Counted from the stretch's first letter, positions 26,604 to 36,536 are shown. The stretch: 64,000 nt of DNA from Paraburkholderia tagetis (GCF_022213065.1 NZ_JAKLJA010000002.1:124001-188000), one strand, 5' to 3'. A program made the numbers and translations. Notes: generated by a model not told the origin, from the sequence alone.

Positions 26604-27266
26604 ATGACGAACGCAACCCAAGACCTGCGGATCGTGGTGGCCGACGACCATCCGGTCGTGCTCACCGCCGTCACCGACTACCTGGACCAGATACCCGGAC
26701 ACAAGGTCGTGGCGACCGCCGGGTCAGGCGCCGATCTTCTCGATACATTGCGCAGTACCCCTTGCGATCTCATCGTCACGGACTTCTCGATGCAGGGCGA
26801 GCTCGAGGACGAAGACGGGTTGCGCCTCATCAGCCGCCTGCGCCGGCTCTATCCGGACATCCCGCTCGTGGTGTTCACGATGCTCACCAACGGCGGCATC
26901 CTGCACGAGCTTGCCGAACTGGGCGTGGCCGGCCTCGTCGGCAAGGACGAGCCCATCCCGACGCTCGCGCAAGTCTGTCAGCGCGCGCTCGTCGAGCCGG
27001 GCACGACGCTGTCCGCGCGCATTGCCGAGCGGCTTGCCACGGAAGGCTCGACCGCTGACGAATTCCGCCGCACCAACCCGCTCTCGCCGCGCGAACTCGA
27101 AGTCGTGCGTCTGTTCGCGCTCGGCCTGAGCGTCACGGAAATCTCGAAGCGTCTGAGCCGCTCGGTGACGACCGTCGCCACCCAGAAGCGGGCGGCCATG
27201 CGCAAGCTCCACCTCGAATCCAATGCCGATTTGATCCGCTACGCGAGCGAACACGGATTCGCATAA
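26604..27266 (+). CDS. RcsB-like response regulator (receiver plus LuxR-type HTH)
   Basis: A 220-residue regulator. Residues about 1-125 are a receiver domain with the acidic pair DDHP near residue 13, the phospho-acceptor Asp60 (IVTDFSM) and a Lys in VGKDEP. Residues about 150-215 are a LuxR/GerE HTH (LSPRELEVVRLFALGLSVTEI). The closest familiar protein is enterobacterial RcsB, including the spacing and the QKRAAMRKL helix. ATG at 26604 directly precedes the domain. Its stop overlaps the start of the hybrid kinase by one base, so the two are co-translated and should form one phosphorelay. Confidence 0.92.
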   Translation: MTNATQDLRIVVADDHPVVLTAVTDYLDQIPGHKVVATAGSGADLLDTLRSTPCDLIVTDFSMQGELEDEDGLRLISRLRRLYPDIPLVVFTMLTNGGILHELAELGVAGLVGKDEPIPTLAQVCQRALVEPGTTLSARIAERLATEGSTADEFRRTNPLSPRELEVVRLFALGLSVTEISKRLSRSVTTVATQKRAAMRKLHLESNADLIRYASEHGFA

Positions 27267-30200
27267 TGGAACGGCGCATCGCTTCGCCAGCTTCGCCGCT
27301 CGGCGCGCTCCAGGCGCTCGAGCGCAATCTGAAACGCGAACGCCGTGTCTTCGCCATGCTGATCGCGCTGCTCGCTTTCGCGGGGCTCGTTGCGGCGTGC
27401 GTTGCGGCGTTCAGCATCGGCGCGGCGTCGCTCTCGAGCCAGGCCGCGAAAATGCGCACGGTCACGGCGCAAACGAACGAGTTGCTGTCGCGACGCTATA
27501 CCCTCCTCTCGAGCTTGCGCCTGCTGTTCTCGCTCTCGGAGGCGGGCATGTTCACGCCGCAGCCCGTTGCCGCGACGACGCAACGCTGTGCGCCAGCCTT
27601 CACGGGCCTTGCCGACTCGCCCGCGCTGCATGCGCTTTGTGAGCGCTCGGCGCAGATGGCTTCGAGCATCGGCCCGGACTCGCCCATGCTCTTCGTGCTG
27701 CTCGATGGCAGCGCCGCATGGGCATACCAGCTCGTGCCCGACCCGCACGGCGCAAACCACGAACCGCTGCGCGAAGGCGCCGATGACGCCCGCATGCTCG
27801 CGGACGCCGCGCTCCTGCGCATGAGTGCGCGCGGTATCGACCCGCTGGGCTCGGGCCGCTGGCGCGACGTGACCTGGTTCCGCCCGCCGCCCGGGCTCGG
27901 CTTTTCTCCCGGGCTCGTGCTGGGCGCGGCGACGGTTCTTAAGGATGGCAAACCTTATGCGCTGGCGATCACGAGCATCGATCTGGCCACGCTGCCGCAA
28001 GCCCCGGACGCATCGGACGTCGAGCCGACGCTGTTCGACAGCGACGGCTCGATGCTGGCCGGCACGTTGTCCGCGCCCGCCGCGCAGTATGTCGACCGTG
28101 CGGTCGCCGCCCTGCCCGTCGAGCGCTTTCACCTGCTGCCGCGCTTCGGCTGGGCGCTGCGCGAGCAGCCGCTCGAATACCAGTTCGGTTATTACACGCT
28201 CGCGCTGCCCTGGGACGCCGAACTCGCGCTGATCCGCGCGCCGCTCGCCCTCATCCTGCTGATGACGGCGGCGCTCGTCGCGCTGCTCGTGGCGCTGGCG
28301 CGCTACTGGAACCGGCACGTGCTCGCGCGCACTTATGCCGAAGCCACGCGCGCGCTCGAAGGCGAGCTGCTCAACCATCTGCTCGTGCATGCGACGCCGG
28401 TCGGCCTGTGCATCGTGCGGCAGCGCGACTTCGAAATCGTGATCGCCAACCAGATCGTGCGCAACGTGCTCGGCCTCGACGCACACGCCACCCGGCTGCC
28501 CGGCGCGCTGTGCGTCGAGTTCGAGAAGCATATGCCCTATGCGCCATCGACGGACGGCGACACACCGATCTACGCCCTGCCGTTCTCGCTCGTGCGCGAA
28601 GACGGCGAAAGCGTGCATCTGGAGATCACTTACGCACCCGCGTCCATGAACCGCGAGGACGTCATGTTCTGCGCCTTCGCCGACATGTCGAAGCACCACG
28701 AAGCCGAGCGCCTGTTGCGCGAAGCGAAGCGCACGAGCGACGAAGCCGCGCGCAGCAAGGTGAGCTTCTTCGCGGCGATGAGCCACGAAATCCGCACGCC
28801 GCTCGCCTCGCTCGTCGGCAACATCGAGCTGGTGGCGCGCGGGCCGCTCGCGCCCGAGCAGGAAGCGCGCGTGCAGGCCATGCAGGTTTCTTCCTCGGAA
28901 CTGCTGCAGATCGTGAGCGACGTGCTCGACTTCTCGAAGATCGACGTTGGCGCCATGACGCTTTCTGAGGAACCCGAATCGATTGCCGCGCTGCTTGTGC
29001 GCATCGCGCTTTCGCATGCGCCGCTCGCCGCGCGTGCGCAACTGCCGTTCTATCTCGTGGTGGACCGCGCGATTCCCGCACGGCTCTATTTCGATTCCGT
29101 GCGGCTCGCGCAAATCATCAATAACCTCTTGAGCAACGCGTTCAAGTTCACGCATTCGGGCAAGGTCGTGCTGCGGGCGAACTGGCTCGGCGAGGCCGAG
29201 GCGCTCGAAATCAGCGTGGCCGACTCGGGCGTGGGCATGCCCGACTCCCTCAAGGCGCGCCTGTTCCAGCCGTTCACGCAAGGCGACGAACACCGGCTCA
29301 CCGAGGCGCGCGGCACCGGCCTCGGCCTGTCGATCTGCGGGCGCCTCGCGAAACTCATGCATGGCCGCTGCGAAGTGGAAAGCACGCTTGGCGTGGGCAC
29401 GCGCGTGATCGTCACGCTGCCGCTGCGCGTGGACGGCCAGTCCACTTCAGGTGAGGAATGGACGCTGCCCGAGGTGCATCCGGTCATGCTGTGCCGTGCG
29501 CCCGAAAACCACGAATGGCTCACGAATCTCTTCGACCCCAAGGTCAGCACGCCGACCTGGCTGAGCGCGAACGAGGCGCCGCCGCGCGAAGGGACATGGG
29601 ACTATCTGCTGGTCACGGGCGAATATTCGGTCGAGGACGTGATGCGCCTGTGGGGCGGCACAGCCAACGTCGTCTGGCTGCGCCAGGACGGGCCGCTCGT
29701 GCCGCTTGCGCGCGAAGACGGCAGCGTGGAAGTGAGCCTCTACAGTCTCGCGGGCATTCGCGCCGCCACGCACATGCTGCGCGCCCGGCCCGATGCGGCG
29801 GCGAACGCGCCCGAGGCCGCCGTTCTGCCCGGCGTCGGGTCTCGCGTTGCATCTGCTGCCGGATCTGCTGGACCTGCTGGGGCGGACCCGTTGCAAGAGC
29901 GCGATTTCCGGCGGCTGAACGTGCTGATTGCGGAAGATAACCTGCTCAACCGCAGCCTCCTGCGCGATCAGTTGCGCACGCTGGGCGCGAACGTGATCGA
30001 AGCCAAGGATGGCGAAGAAGCGCTCGCGCGGCTCGACGACGGACACGTCGACGTCGTGCTCACCGACCTCAACATGCCGAAGATGAACGGCTACGAGTTG
30101 CTGCAAGCCGCACGCGCGACGCGCGCGGCGCTGCCCGTCTACGCGGTGAGCGGCAATGCACTGCCCGAACAGATCGCACAGGGCCGCTTGTCCGGCTTCA

Positions 30201-30709
30201 CCGACTATCTGAGCAAGCCGGTGCCGCTCGCGGCGCTCGCGCGCGCCCTCGCCGACGTGGCGGAGAATCTGCGCAGCGCGGCGCAGAACACCATCGCTCA
30301 GCCCGCGTCTGGCCCGACTGAACCAGGCCAGCTCGAAGTGAGCGAGAATCCTGCTGCTCGCGCCGGCGACGAGTCCAACGAAGGGGAAGATGACACCGAC
30401 TTGCCGCGCTTTCCCCCATTGTCGCCGGCACTCGCACCGCTCTTCGTCGAGCAGGCCGACCACGATATCGCCGACTATGCGCGGATTGCGGCCGTGCGCG
30501 ACTTCCAGCGCCTGCGCGACTGGGCGCATCGCGTCTCGGGCGGTCTCGCCGTGCTGGGTCCTTCGATGCTGAACGAGGCCTGCCTGGAGTTGCGTGCGAC
30601 GCTGCGCGAAGCCGGCGAGTGGACCGATGAAGTGGGTGCGCTCTCGGAGGCGGTGGTGGCGGAACTGGAGACGCTGCGCGAGCAGGCCGCGATGCGCGAT
30701 TCGGCGTGA
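27266..30709 (+). CDS. Hybrid sensor histidine kinase with receiver and HPt domains
   Basis: A 1147-residue inner-membrane phosphorelay kinase. Membrane segments lie at about 28-50 and 322-348, enclosing a periplasmic sensor of about 270 residues with no recognised fold. Then come a PAS-like region (about 370-480), a HisKA dimerisation helix with His507 (MSHEIRTPLASL), an HATPase (N box near 617, DSGVGMP near 652, GTGLGLSIC near 684), a receiver with Asp934 (LTDLNMPKMNG) and an HPt-like domain with His1088 (RDWAHRVSGGLAVLG). The His-Asp-His order fits phosphate transfer to the RcsB-like partner. Signal unknown. Confidence 0.92.
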   Translation: MERRIASPASPLGALQALERNLKRERRVFAMLIALLAFAGLVAACVAAFSIGAASLSSQAAKMRTVTAQTNELLSRRYTLLSSLRLLFSLSEAGMFTPQPVAATTQRCAPAFTGLADSPALHALCERSAQMASSIGPDSPMLFVLLDGSAAWAYQLVPDPHGANHEPLREGADDARMLADAALLRMSARGIDPLGSGRWRDVTWFRPPPGLGFSPGLVLGAATVLKDGKPYALAITSIDLATLPQAPDASDVEPTLFDSDGSMLAGTLSAPAAQYVDRAVAALPVERFHLLPRFGWALREQPLEYQFGYYTLALPWDAELALIRAPLALILLMTAALVALLVALARYWNRHVLARTYAEATRALEGELLNHLLVHATPVGLCIVRQRDFEIVIANQIVRNVLGLDAHATRLPGALCVEFEKHMPYAPSTDGDTPIYALPFSLVREDGESVHLEITYAPASMNREDVMFCAFADMSKHHEAERLLREAKRTSDEAARSKVSFFAAMSHEIRTPLASLVGNIELVARGPLAPEQEARVQAMQVSSSELLQIVSDVLDFSKIDVGAMTLSEEPESIAALLVRIALSHAPLAARAQLPFYLVVDRAIPARLYFDSVRLAQIINNLLSNAFKFTHSGKVVLRANWLGEAEALEISVADSGVGMPDSLKARLFQPFTQGDEHRLTEARGTGLGLSICGRLAKLMHGRCEVESTLGVGTRVIVTLPLRVDGQSTSGEEWTLPEVHPVMLCRAPENHEWLTNLFDPKVSTPTWLSANEAPPREGTWDYLLVTGEYSVEDVMRLWGGTANVVWLRQDGPLVPLAREDGSVEVSLYSLAGIRAATHMLRARPDAAANAPEAAVLPGVGSRVASAAGSAGPAGADPLQERDFRRLNVLIAEDNLLNRSLLRDQLRTLGANVIEAKDGEEALARLDDGHVDVVLTDLNMPKMNGYELLQAARATRAALPVYAVSGNALPEQIAQGRLSGFTDYLSKPVPLAALARALADVAENLRSAAQNTIAQPASGPTEPGQLEVSENPAARAGDESNEGEDDTDLPRFPPLSPALAPLFVEQADHDIADYARIAAVRDFQRLRDWAHRVSGGLAVLGPSMLNEACLELRATLREAGEWTDEVGALSEAVVAELETLREQAAMRDSA

Positions 30710-30768
30710 CCAGGTCCGGGCGAGGCGCGGCACGGCACGGCACGGCGCAAACCCGCCGCGCTCCAGGC

Positions 30769-31110
30769 TCAAGTGTGTTTCTGAAGAAACGCGGGGGTGA
30801 CAGGCTGTGCCTGCTCGGGGCACATGCCGGCTTGGTTGCGTACGCACCACTGGCGCAGCACGCTTTCGGCGAGCGGGCAGCCGACTGGATTGCGCGGTGT
30901 CGCATGGGTACGCGCTTCGAGCCGCAGCGCATACGCGTCGGGCAACTCGATGCCACAGCGGGTCGCTCGCACGCCACCTTCGCGCGCGGCCGGCGCCGGG
31001 TTCAGCGCAGCGGCTTCGCCGTCACGACGCAGCGCTCGCACGCCGCAAGGCTCGGCAGTGCGGGCCATCCATTTCAGACTGGGTGCTTGACGTACTGAAA
31101 ACACGGGCAT
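30769..31110 (-). CDS. Hypothetical cysteine-containing small protein
   Basis: A possible 113-residue protein from ATG 31110. Codon third positions are strongly G/C, as in real genes here, and the C-terminal half (VGCPLAESVLRQWCVRNQ then AGMCPEQ) has a non-random look with regularly spaced cysteines. No signal peptide or domain recognised. It is convergent with the hybrid kinase gene. The ribosome site is weak, so the start is uncertain. Confidence 0.5.
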   Translation of the reverse strand: MPVFSVRQAPSLKWMARTAEPCGVRALRRDGEAAALNPAPAAREGGVRATRCGIELPDAYALRLEARTHATPRNPVGCPLAESVLRQWCVRNQAGMCPEQAQPVTPAFLQKHT

Positions 31111-31355
31111 GATCGTTCGCCGCGCAAAAGGCGGCGCCATAATCGTTGCAGACATCGACAATGGTGGCCCACCGCACAAGTGCAAGCCATAGAACGCCTT
31201 CGAAAACGTCGGCGCAGTTCGATTGCCGGGCCGTGCCGCAAAGCCCATTGCGCACCTGATACGCCACGGCTTATGACCGTATTCAGCATGCGGGCTCGCA
31301 GCCGCAAGCCGCGCGCTGCATGGTAGACTGCGCCGCGCAATCGCTCATTTCCCTC

Positions 31356-31721
31356 ATGAACTTACGCAAGCACACTCTGTTGACCGCATGGCTTGGCCTC
31401 GTCGCCATGTGGCTCGTCGTGCTTGCGCCGCTCGTGAGTCAACTGGTGGCCGCGCACTACGCGCACGTGCCCACTGCCGCGCTCTGCTCGTCGATTCAGC
31501 CGGACTCCACCGCGACGCATCTTTCGCACGACAATGCATTCGGCGCGTGCGGTTACTGCGATCTGCTCGAACATCATGTCGCGATGCCGGGCGTTCCCAT
31601 GCCCGAACCCACGCGCGCCCTCGTGGCGACGCTCGATCGCGTCGCGCCGCTCTCCACCCGCCACACGCCGTTCGGCGCCTTCCCATCGGGCAGGCCACGC
31701 GCACCACCGCTCGTTTCCTGA
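31356..31721 (+). CDS. DUF2946 family protein
   Basis: A 121-residue exported or membrane-anchored protein: a basic start, a hydrophobic helix (LGLVAMWLVVLAPLVSQLV) and a Cys/His motif (CGYCDLLEHH) typical of DUF2946. Proteins of this family usually stand beside TonB-dependent receptors and PepSY membrane proteins and are thought to help handle copper or iron, as the order here suggests. ATG at 31356 is preferred to the earlier in-frame start because the signal-anchor follows it at normal distance. Confidence 0.8.
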   Translation: MNLRKHTLLTAWLGLVAMWLVVLAPLVSQLVAAHYAHVPTAALCSSIQPDSTATHLSHDNAFGACGYCDLLEHHVAMPGVPMPEPTRALVATLDRVAPLSTRHTPFGAFPSGRPRAPPLVS

Positions 31722-31953
31722 CCGCAGCCGTCATCGGCCGCACGTTCGCGTTTTTCCTGCACCCACGCCCGAGATTCAGGCTGCCCGCGCTCACGCATGA
31801 GCGTGCGGGGGCTACTGCGTCGTCGCCCGCTTCGGCGATGACCGTCGCCGTGTGTGCTTCGAAACGCGCGCCATAGCACCCGCAAATTCGCCTGGAGCGA
31901 TTGCGTGGCGCTCACGTCCGGCCGCACGTTCATCGCTTTCGGGAAACTTCATC

Positions 31954-34527
31954 ATGTCCACGCCCGCCCCGCGCGGTGCGCGCATTCGCTCGCACCTGCA
32001 TGCGAGCCTTGGCGCGCCATTCAACGCGTCCTTCAACGCGTCTTTTAAAGCACCGCTTAAAGCGTCCCTTAAAGCACCATCCAAAGCGCGCTTCAAGCCG
32101 GGCCTCGTGTCGTGCTTCGTATCCTGCTGCATGCCGCATTTCGGCCCGCACAAAAGTGCACGATCCGGCCTCGTGCCGCTGTCCTTGCTCGCCTCGTTTG
32201 CCACGCTCACCCCTGCTGCCGCCTTTGCGGCCAGCGCGGCGCTCACCGCGGCCACCCCTGCGTCCACCCCCACGGCGCCCTCCGTCCACGCAGCGGACGC
32301 CGCAGCCGAAGCCACGCTGCCCACCGTCACCGTGAGCGCCGCGAGCGGCGGCACAGGCGGGGCCGCGATGCCCGCCGTCGATCCGAATCTGCCCGCCACC
32401 GTCGAGACCGTCACGCCGGAGCAGTTCGAAAACTGGAACGTCGTCAACACCGAGGACGTGCTCAAGTACATGCCGAATCTGGCGGTGCGCAAGCGCTTCG
32501 TCGGCGACCTCAATTCGATCATCGCCGTGCGCGGCACGAGCAATACGCAAAGCGCGCGCGGCCTCGTCTACGCCGATGGCCTGCTGGTTTCGAATCTGCT
32601 CGGCAACGGCTACGCGTTTCCGCCGCGCTGGTCGATGGTGTTTCCCGACCAGATCCAGCAAGTGGACGTGATCTACGGGCCGTATTCGGCGCTCTATCCG
32701 GGCAATTCGCTTGGCGCCACCGTGCTGATCACGACGCGCATGCCAAAGAAGTTCGAAGCCAACGCCGACGTGAAGGCATTCACGCAGCACTTCAGCCTCT
32801 ACGGCGTGAACCAGAATTTCAACGGCAGCGAGATGAGCGCCTCGATAGGCGATTCGATCGGCAAGTTCTCGTACCTGCTCGGTGTCAATCACCTCGAGAA
32901 CACGAGCCAGCCACTGCAGTTCGCGACGCTCGCGCAGTCGAACACGCCCGCCAAGCCCGGCGACGTTCCCGTGCACGGCGCGTACTTCTACAACAATCAG
33001 ACCAACGCGCCCACGGCCGTGCTGGGCGTGAACGCGGAAGGCATCGAGCATACGGTTCAGGACCAGTTCAAGCTGCGCATGCAATACGACTTCACGCCCA
33101 CGGTGCAAGGCGGCGTGACGCTCGGCTACTGGCATCGCACTTACGACAGCCAGACCTCGACCTTCCTCTACGACGCCAACGGCAACCCTGTGTATAGCGG
33201 CAAGGTGTCGATGGGGGGCTACGAGTACAACATTCCGGCGGCGGCGCTCGCGCCCAGCCGCGGCTGGAGCGAGAACTGGCTCTATGGCGTCTCGCTGCGC
33301 ACGCATCAGGCAAGCGGCTGGAACGCCGAGGCCATTGCTTCGTACTACGACGTGAGCAACAGCGTCGCACGCAACGCCAATGCGGGCGGCCCAGGCAACG
33401 GCCCCGGCACGATGACGCTCGGCGACGGCACTGGCTGGAAGACACTCGACCTCAAGGCGACGTGGACCCCCGAGCGGCCCGACGCAGGCCTCGGCGCGCA
33501 CTGGCTCACCTTCGGCTACCACTACGACAACTATTTCGTCGACAACCAGACCTGGAACACGCTGGCCTGGCGCGACGGCGGCGCGGGCAGCTTTGCCAAC
33601 GCCTTCGCCGGCAAGACCGAGACGCAGGCGTTCTACGCGCAGGATGCGTGGCGCTTCCTGCCGCGCTGGAAGCTCGTCTACGGCGTGCGTTACGAAGACT
33701 GGCGCGCTTACGACGGCTATCAGGCACTCGGCGCTTCGAGCGTGCCCTATGCGAACGCGGGCGACCACCATTTCTCGCCGAAGGCCTCGCTCTCGTTCGA
33801 TGTCACCGACGACCTCACGCTGCGCGCTTCCGTGGCGCGCGCGTATCGCTTCCCCACGGTGGGCGAATTGTTTCAGGGGCAGGTGAACGGCTCGTCGATC
33901 GTGAACAACAATCCGAATCTTCGCCCCGAAGACGATCTCTCGAAAGAGCTCAGCGCCGAATGGGCGCACTGGAACGGGTTGTTTCGCTTCACACTCTTTC
34001 AGGACGACGTAAAGAATACGATCTTCAGCCAGACCGACACCACGGTCATCCCGAACGTGACGAACTTCCAGAACATCGGCAAAGTGCGCTCGCGCGGCGT
34101 GGAGACGAGCTACCAGGGACAAGACGTGATGCTGCGCGGCCTCGATCTTGCGGCGAACGTGGCTTATACGCAGTCGAAGATTCTCGCCAATGCGCAAAAC
34201 CCGGCGAGCGTCGGCAAGTACTTCTACCGGATTCCGCTGTGGCGCGCGAATCTCGTCGCGACGTATCGCTTCGACGCGCGCAGCGCGCTCACACTCGCGG
34301 CGCGCTATTCGGGGCGCCAGTACAACACGCTCACCAACACCGACACCAACCCGAACGTGTTCGGCGGCACGAGTACGTACACGGTCGCCGACATCAAATA
34401 CACGTTCCGGCCCACGAAGAAGAGCGAGATTGGCGTGGGGATCGATAACCTGTTCGACGCACGCTACTTCGTCTATCACCCGTATCCGGGCCGCACGTAT
34501 TACGTCGAGGCGAAGCTCGGGCTATGA
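31954..34527 (+). CDS. TonB-dependent receptor (metal/siderophore type)
   Basis: An outer-membrane receptor of up to 857 residues. After the signal (LVPLSLLASFATLTPAAAFA) come a TonB-box-like LPTVTVSA, the plug domain (VLKYMPNLAVRKRF, QVDVIYGPYSALYPGNS) and a 22-strand-type barrel (RASVARAYRFPTVGELF, KKSEIGVGIDNLFDARY) ending in an aromatic-rich strand. The start is uncertain: ATG 31954 puts about 60 odd residues, including tetrapeptide repeats, before the signal, while ATG 32131 gives a normal signal peptide. Its stop overlaps an ATG of the PepSY frame. Partners suggest copper or iron uptake. Confidence 0.9.
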   Translation: MSTPAPRGARIRSHLHASLGAPFNASFNASFKAPLKASLKAPSKARFKPGLVSCFVSCCMPHFGPHKSARSGLVPLSLLASFATLTPAAAFAASAALTAATPASTPTAPSVHAADAAAEATLPTVTVSAASGGTGGAAMPAVDPNLPATVETVTPEQFENWNVVNTEDVLKYMPNLAVRKRFVGDLNSIIAVRGTSNTQSARGLVYADGLLVSNLLGNGYAFPPRWSMVFPDQIQQVDVIYGPYSALYPGNSLGATVLITTRMPKKFEANADVKAFTQHFSLYGVNQNFNGSEMSASIGDSIGKFSYLLGVNHLENTSQPLQFATLAQSNTPAKPGDVPVHGAYFYNNQTNAPTAVLGVNAEGIEHTVQDQFKLRMQYDFTPTVQGGVTLGYWHRTYDSQTSTFLYDANGNPVYSGKVSMGGYEYNIPAAALAPSRGWSENWLYGVSLRTHQASGWNAEAIASYYDVSNSVARNANAGGPGNGPGTMTLGDGTGWKTLDLKATWTPERPDAGLGAHWLTFGYHYDNYFVDNQTWNTLAWRDGGAGSFANAFAGKTETQAFYAQDAWRFLPRWKLVYGVRYEDWRAYDGYQALGASSVPYANAGDHHFSPKASLSFDVTDDLTLRASVARAYRFPTVGELFQGQVNGSSIVNNNPNLRPEDDLSKELSAEWAHWNGLFRFTLFQDDVKNTIFSQTDTTVIPNVTNFQNIGKVRSRGVETSYQGQDVMLRGLDLAANVAYTQSKILANAQNPASVGKYFYRIPLWRANLVATYRFDARSALTLAARYSGRQYNTLTNTDTNPNVFGGTSTYTVADIKYTFRPTKKSEIGVGIDNLFDARYFVYHPYPGRTYYVEAKLGL
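32020..32103 (+). repeat. 12-nt tandem repeats at the 5' end of the receptor gene
   Basis: About seven degenerate 12-nt units (from TTCAACGCGTCC to CTTAAAGCGTCC types). If translated they give tetrapeptides FNAS-FNAS-FKAP-LKAS-LKAP-SKAR. They stand before the recognisable signal peptide. They may be untranslated leader if translation starts at 32131. Confidence 0.7.
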
Positions 34528-34661
34528 ACGACCGCCTGCCTTCGTCGCTGCCGCAAACGCAGCAGCACCCGCAGCAGCACCCGTACCCCCAACCTCATCA
34601 GCCACCACTACCGGTCCGGCGCGCAGCTTATGGCGACGCGCCGGCCCACGAGGAGCATCCG

Positions 34662-36347
34662 ATGTCCGCTACGCTGCCCGCCTCCGCCGCGCGCGCCTCG
34701 CGCACTGCCGGCGCCGTCCATCCCGGCTACCGCACGCTTTGGCGCTGGCACTTCTACGCCGGCCTGTTCGTCATGCCGTTTCTGATCGTGCTCGCGATCA
34801 CCGGCACGATCTATTGCTTCCAGCCGCAGATCGAGCCGCTGCTGTATCCGCACCGGCTCGTGGTCGCGCCCGCCGCCACGCCACGCTTGCCGGCCGACGC
34901 CCTGCTCGCGCGAGCGCGGGCCGCGCTGCCGCCAGGCGCGCGGCCCGTGCGGGCGCATATCGAAGCGAATCCCGCACGCAGCGCGGAATTCGTGTTCGCG
35001 CTCGAAGGCGGCGCCAAAGAGAGCGTCTACGTGAACCCGTACAGCGGCGAAGTGCTTGGCACGCTCGATGTCGAGCGCCGCTTCATGCAGGTGGACCGCA
35101 TGCTGCACCGCAAGCTGCTGCTCGGCAAGCCTGGCGAGTTGCTGATGGAGCTGGCCGCGTGCTGGACGCTCGTGATGATCGCGACCGGCGTCGCGCTATG
35201 GTGGCCGCGCCAGGCCGGCGAGCGGGGTTTGGCGGGCGGTTCGTCGCGGGGCCCGGCAATACGCGCGGCGCTGTGGCCGCGCTTCGGCGCCGGGGGCCGG
35301 TCGTTCTGGAAGAGCCTGCATAGCGCGGTCGGCATCTGGCTTGCGGTGGGCGCGCTCGCGTTCGTCGTGAGCGGCTTGCCGTGGACGGGCTCGTGGGGCA
35401 AACAGTTCAAGGCGCTCGCGACGCGTGCGAGTCTTGGCGCGCCGCGCGGCGCATGGGGCGGCGGCTTGCCGTTGCGTTCGACGCTGCCTGGTATGCAAAA
35501 CACGGCACAAAACGTGGCACAGAACGTGGCACAGAACGCCGCGCAAAACACGCCGCATGCGGCTTCCGGCGGCCACGCCGATCACGCCAATCGCAGCGAC
35601 CACGGCAACCACGACAACCACAGCGATCACGCAGATCAGTCGGAGCACACGGGCCACGACATGGCGTCGATGCCCGGCATGGTGATGGACGATCTTCCGC
35701 TGCCCAGCGTGCCGTGGGCCGTGGGGGCGGTGCCAGTGCCGCAGTCGCCCGAAGCGCACACGCAGCCCGTCTCGCGCTGGACGCTCGATCAGGTGGTCGC
35801 GCAAATGCGCACGCTCGGCGTGCAAAGCGGCTACGACGTCGCGCTGCCCGCTACGGCGACGGGCATCTATGTCGTTTCGTACTTTCCGGCGGACCCGAAA
35901 GCGGAGCGCACGGTCTATATCGACCAGTACAGCGGCAAAGTGCTCAAGGACATCCGCTACGGCGATTACGGCGCAGTCTCGCAGGCCATTGCGTATGGCA
36001 CGTCGCTGCATATGGGCCGCTACTTCGGCCTCGCGAACCAGTTGATCTGCGCGGCGATCTCGCTCGGCCTCGCGGCGCTTGCCGTCACCGGCTTCGTCAT
36101 GTGGTGGCTGCGCCGCCCCGCTCGCACCAACCGTGCTGATCGCGCCGACCGCGTTGACCGCGCCGGCCCCGTAGCGGGCGGACTCGGCGCACCTTCGCGC
36201 GAGCGCGCCGCGCCGCCCATGCGCGCCTGGAAGGCAGGACTCGCCGTGCTCGGTGTGATCTTCCCCCTGATGGGCGCGACGATCCTGGCCGTGTGGGTGC
36301 TCGACCGCCTCGTTTTTGGCCGCTCACGCAATCTTTCGTCTTCCTGA
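34662..36347 (+). CDS. PepSY-associated TM domain protein with His/Met-rich linker
   Basis: A 561-residue inner-membrane protein. ATG at 34662 is favoured by GAGGAG six bases upstream; an earlier in-frame ATG at 34524 overlaps the receptor stop (ATGA) and would add 46 Pro/Gln/His-rich residues. About five membrane helices: one near the start (HFYAGLFVMPFLIVLAI), WTLVMIATGVALWW, WLAVGALAFVVSGLPW, LICAAISLGLAALAVTGF and the last near the C-terminus. PepSY-type segments lie between. The large loop is rich in His and Met (HADHANRSDHGNHDNHSD, then HDMASMPGMVMDD), a likely copper-binding stretch. It probably reduces or moves the metal delivered by the receptor. Confidence 0.88.
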   Translation: MSATLPASAARASRTAGAVHPGYRTLWRWHFYAGLFVMPFLIVLAITGTIYCFQPQIEPLLYPHRLVVAPAATPRLPADALLARARAALPPGARPVRAHIEANPARSAEFVFALEGGAKESVYVNPYSGEVLGTLDVERRFMQVDRMLHRKLLLGKPGELLMELAACWTLVMIATGVALWWPRQAGERGLAGGSSRGPAIRAALWPRFGAGGRSFWKSLHSAVGIWLAVGALAFVVSGLPWTGSWGKQFKALATRASLGAPRGAWGGGLPLRSTLPGMQNTAQNVAQNVAQNAAQNTPHAASGGHADHANRSDHGNHDNHSDHADQSEHTGHDMASMPGMVMDDLPLPSVPWAVGAVPVPQSPEAHTQPVSRWTLDQVVAQMRTLGVQSGYDVALPATATGIYVVSYFPADPKAERTVYIDQYSGKVLKDIRYGDYGAVSQAIAYGTSLHMGRYFGLANQLICAAISLGLAALAVTGFVMWWLRRPARTNRADRADRVDRAGPVAGGLGAPSRERAAPPMRAWKAGLAVLGVIFPLMGATILAVWVLDRLVFGRSRNLSSS

Positions 36348-36536
36348 CAATTCGACGGCCGCGCCCTCGCGCGGCACTCAAAATCGTGCTTGAGCAGTGT
36401 GAGGCGCGCTGCGGTAATCTGAGGACACAATTGCTCTTGAACCCCACCCCGCAATCCGGCTTCAAAGCAATATCGAGGTTTTGCATGGGATCAGGGCACG
36501 GAGCATCGCTTCATCCCCGATCATCAGGAGACCACT

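Noticed and set aside
27239..29362. 707-codon minus-strand frame
   Set aside because: Antisense to the hybrid kinase, whose HisKA and HATPase motifs are on the plus strand.
31930..34479. 849-codon minus-strand frame
   Set aside because: Antisense to the TonB receptor; no domain or ribosome site.
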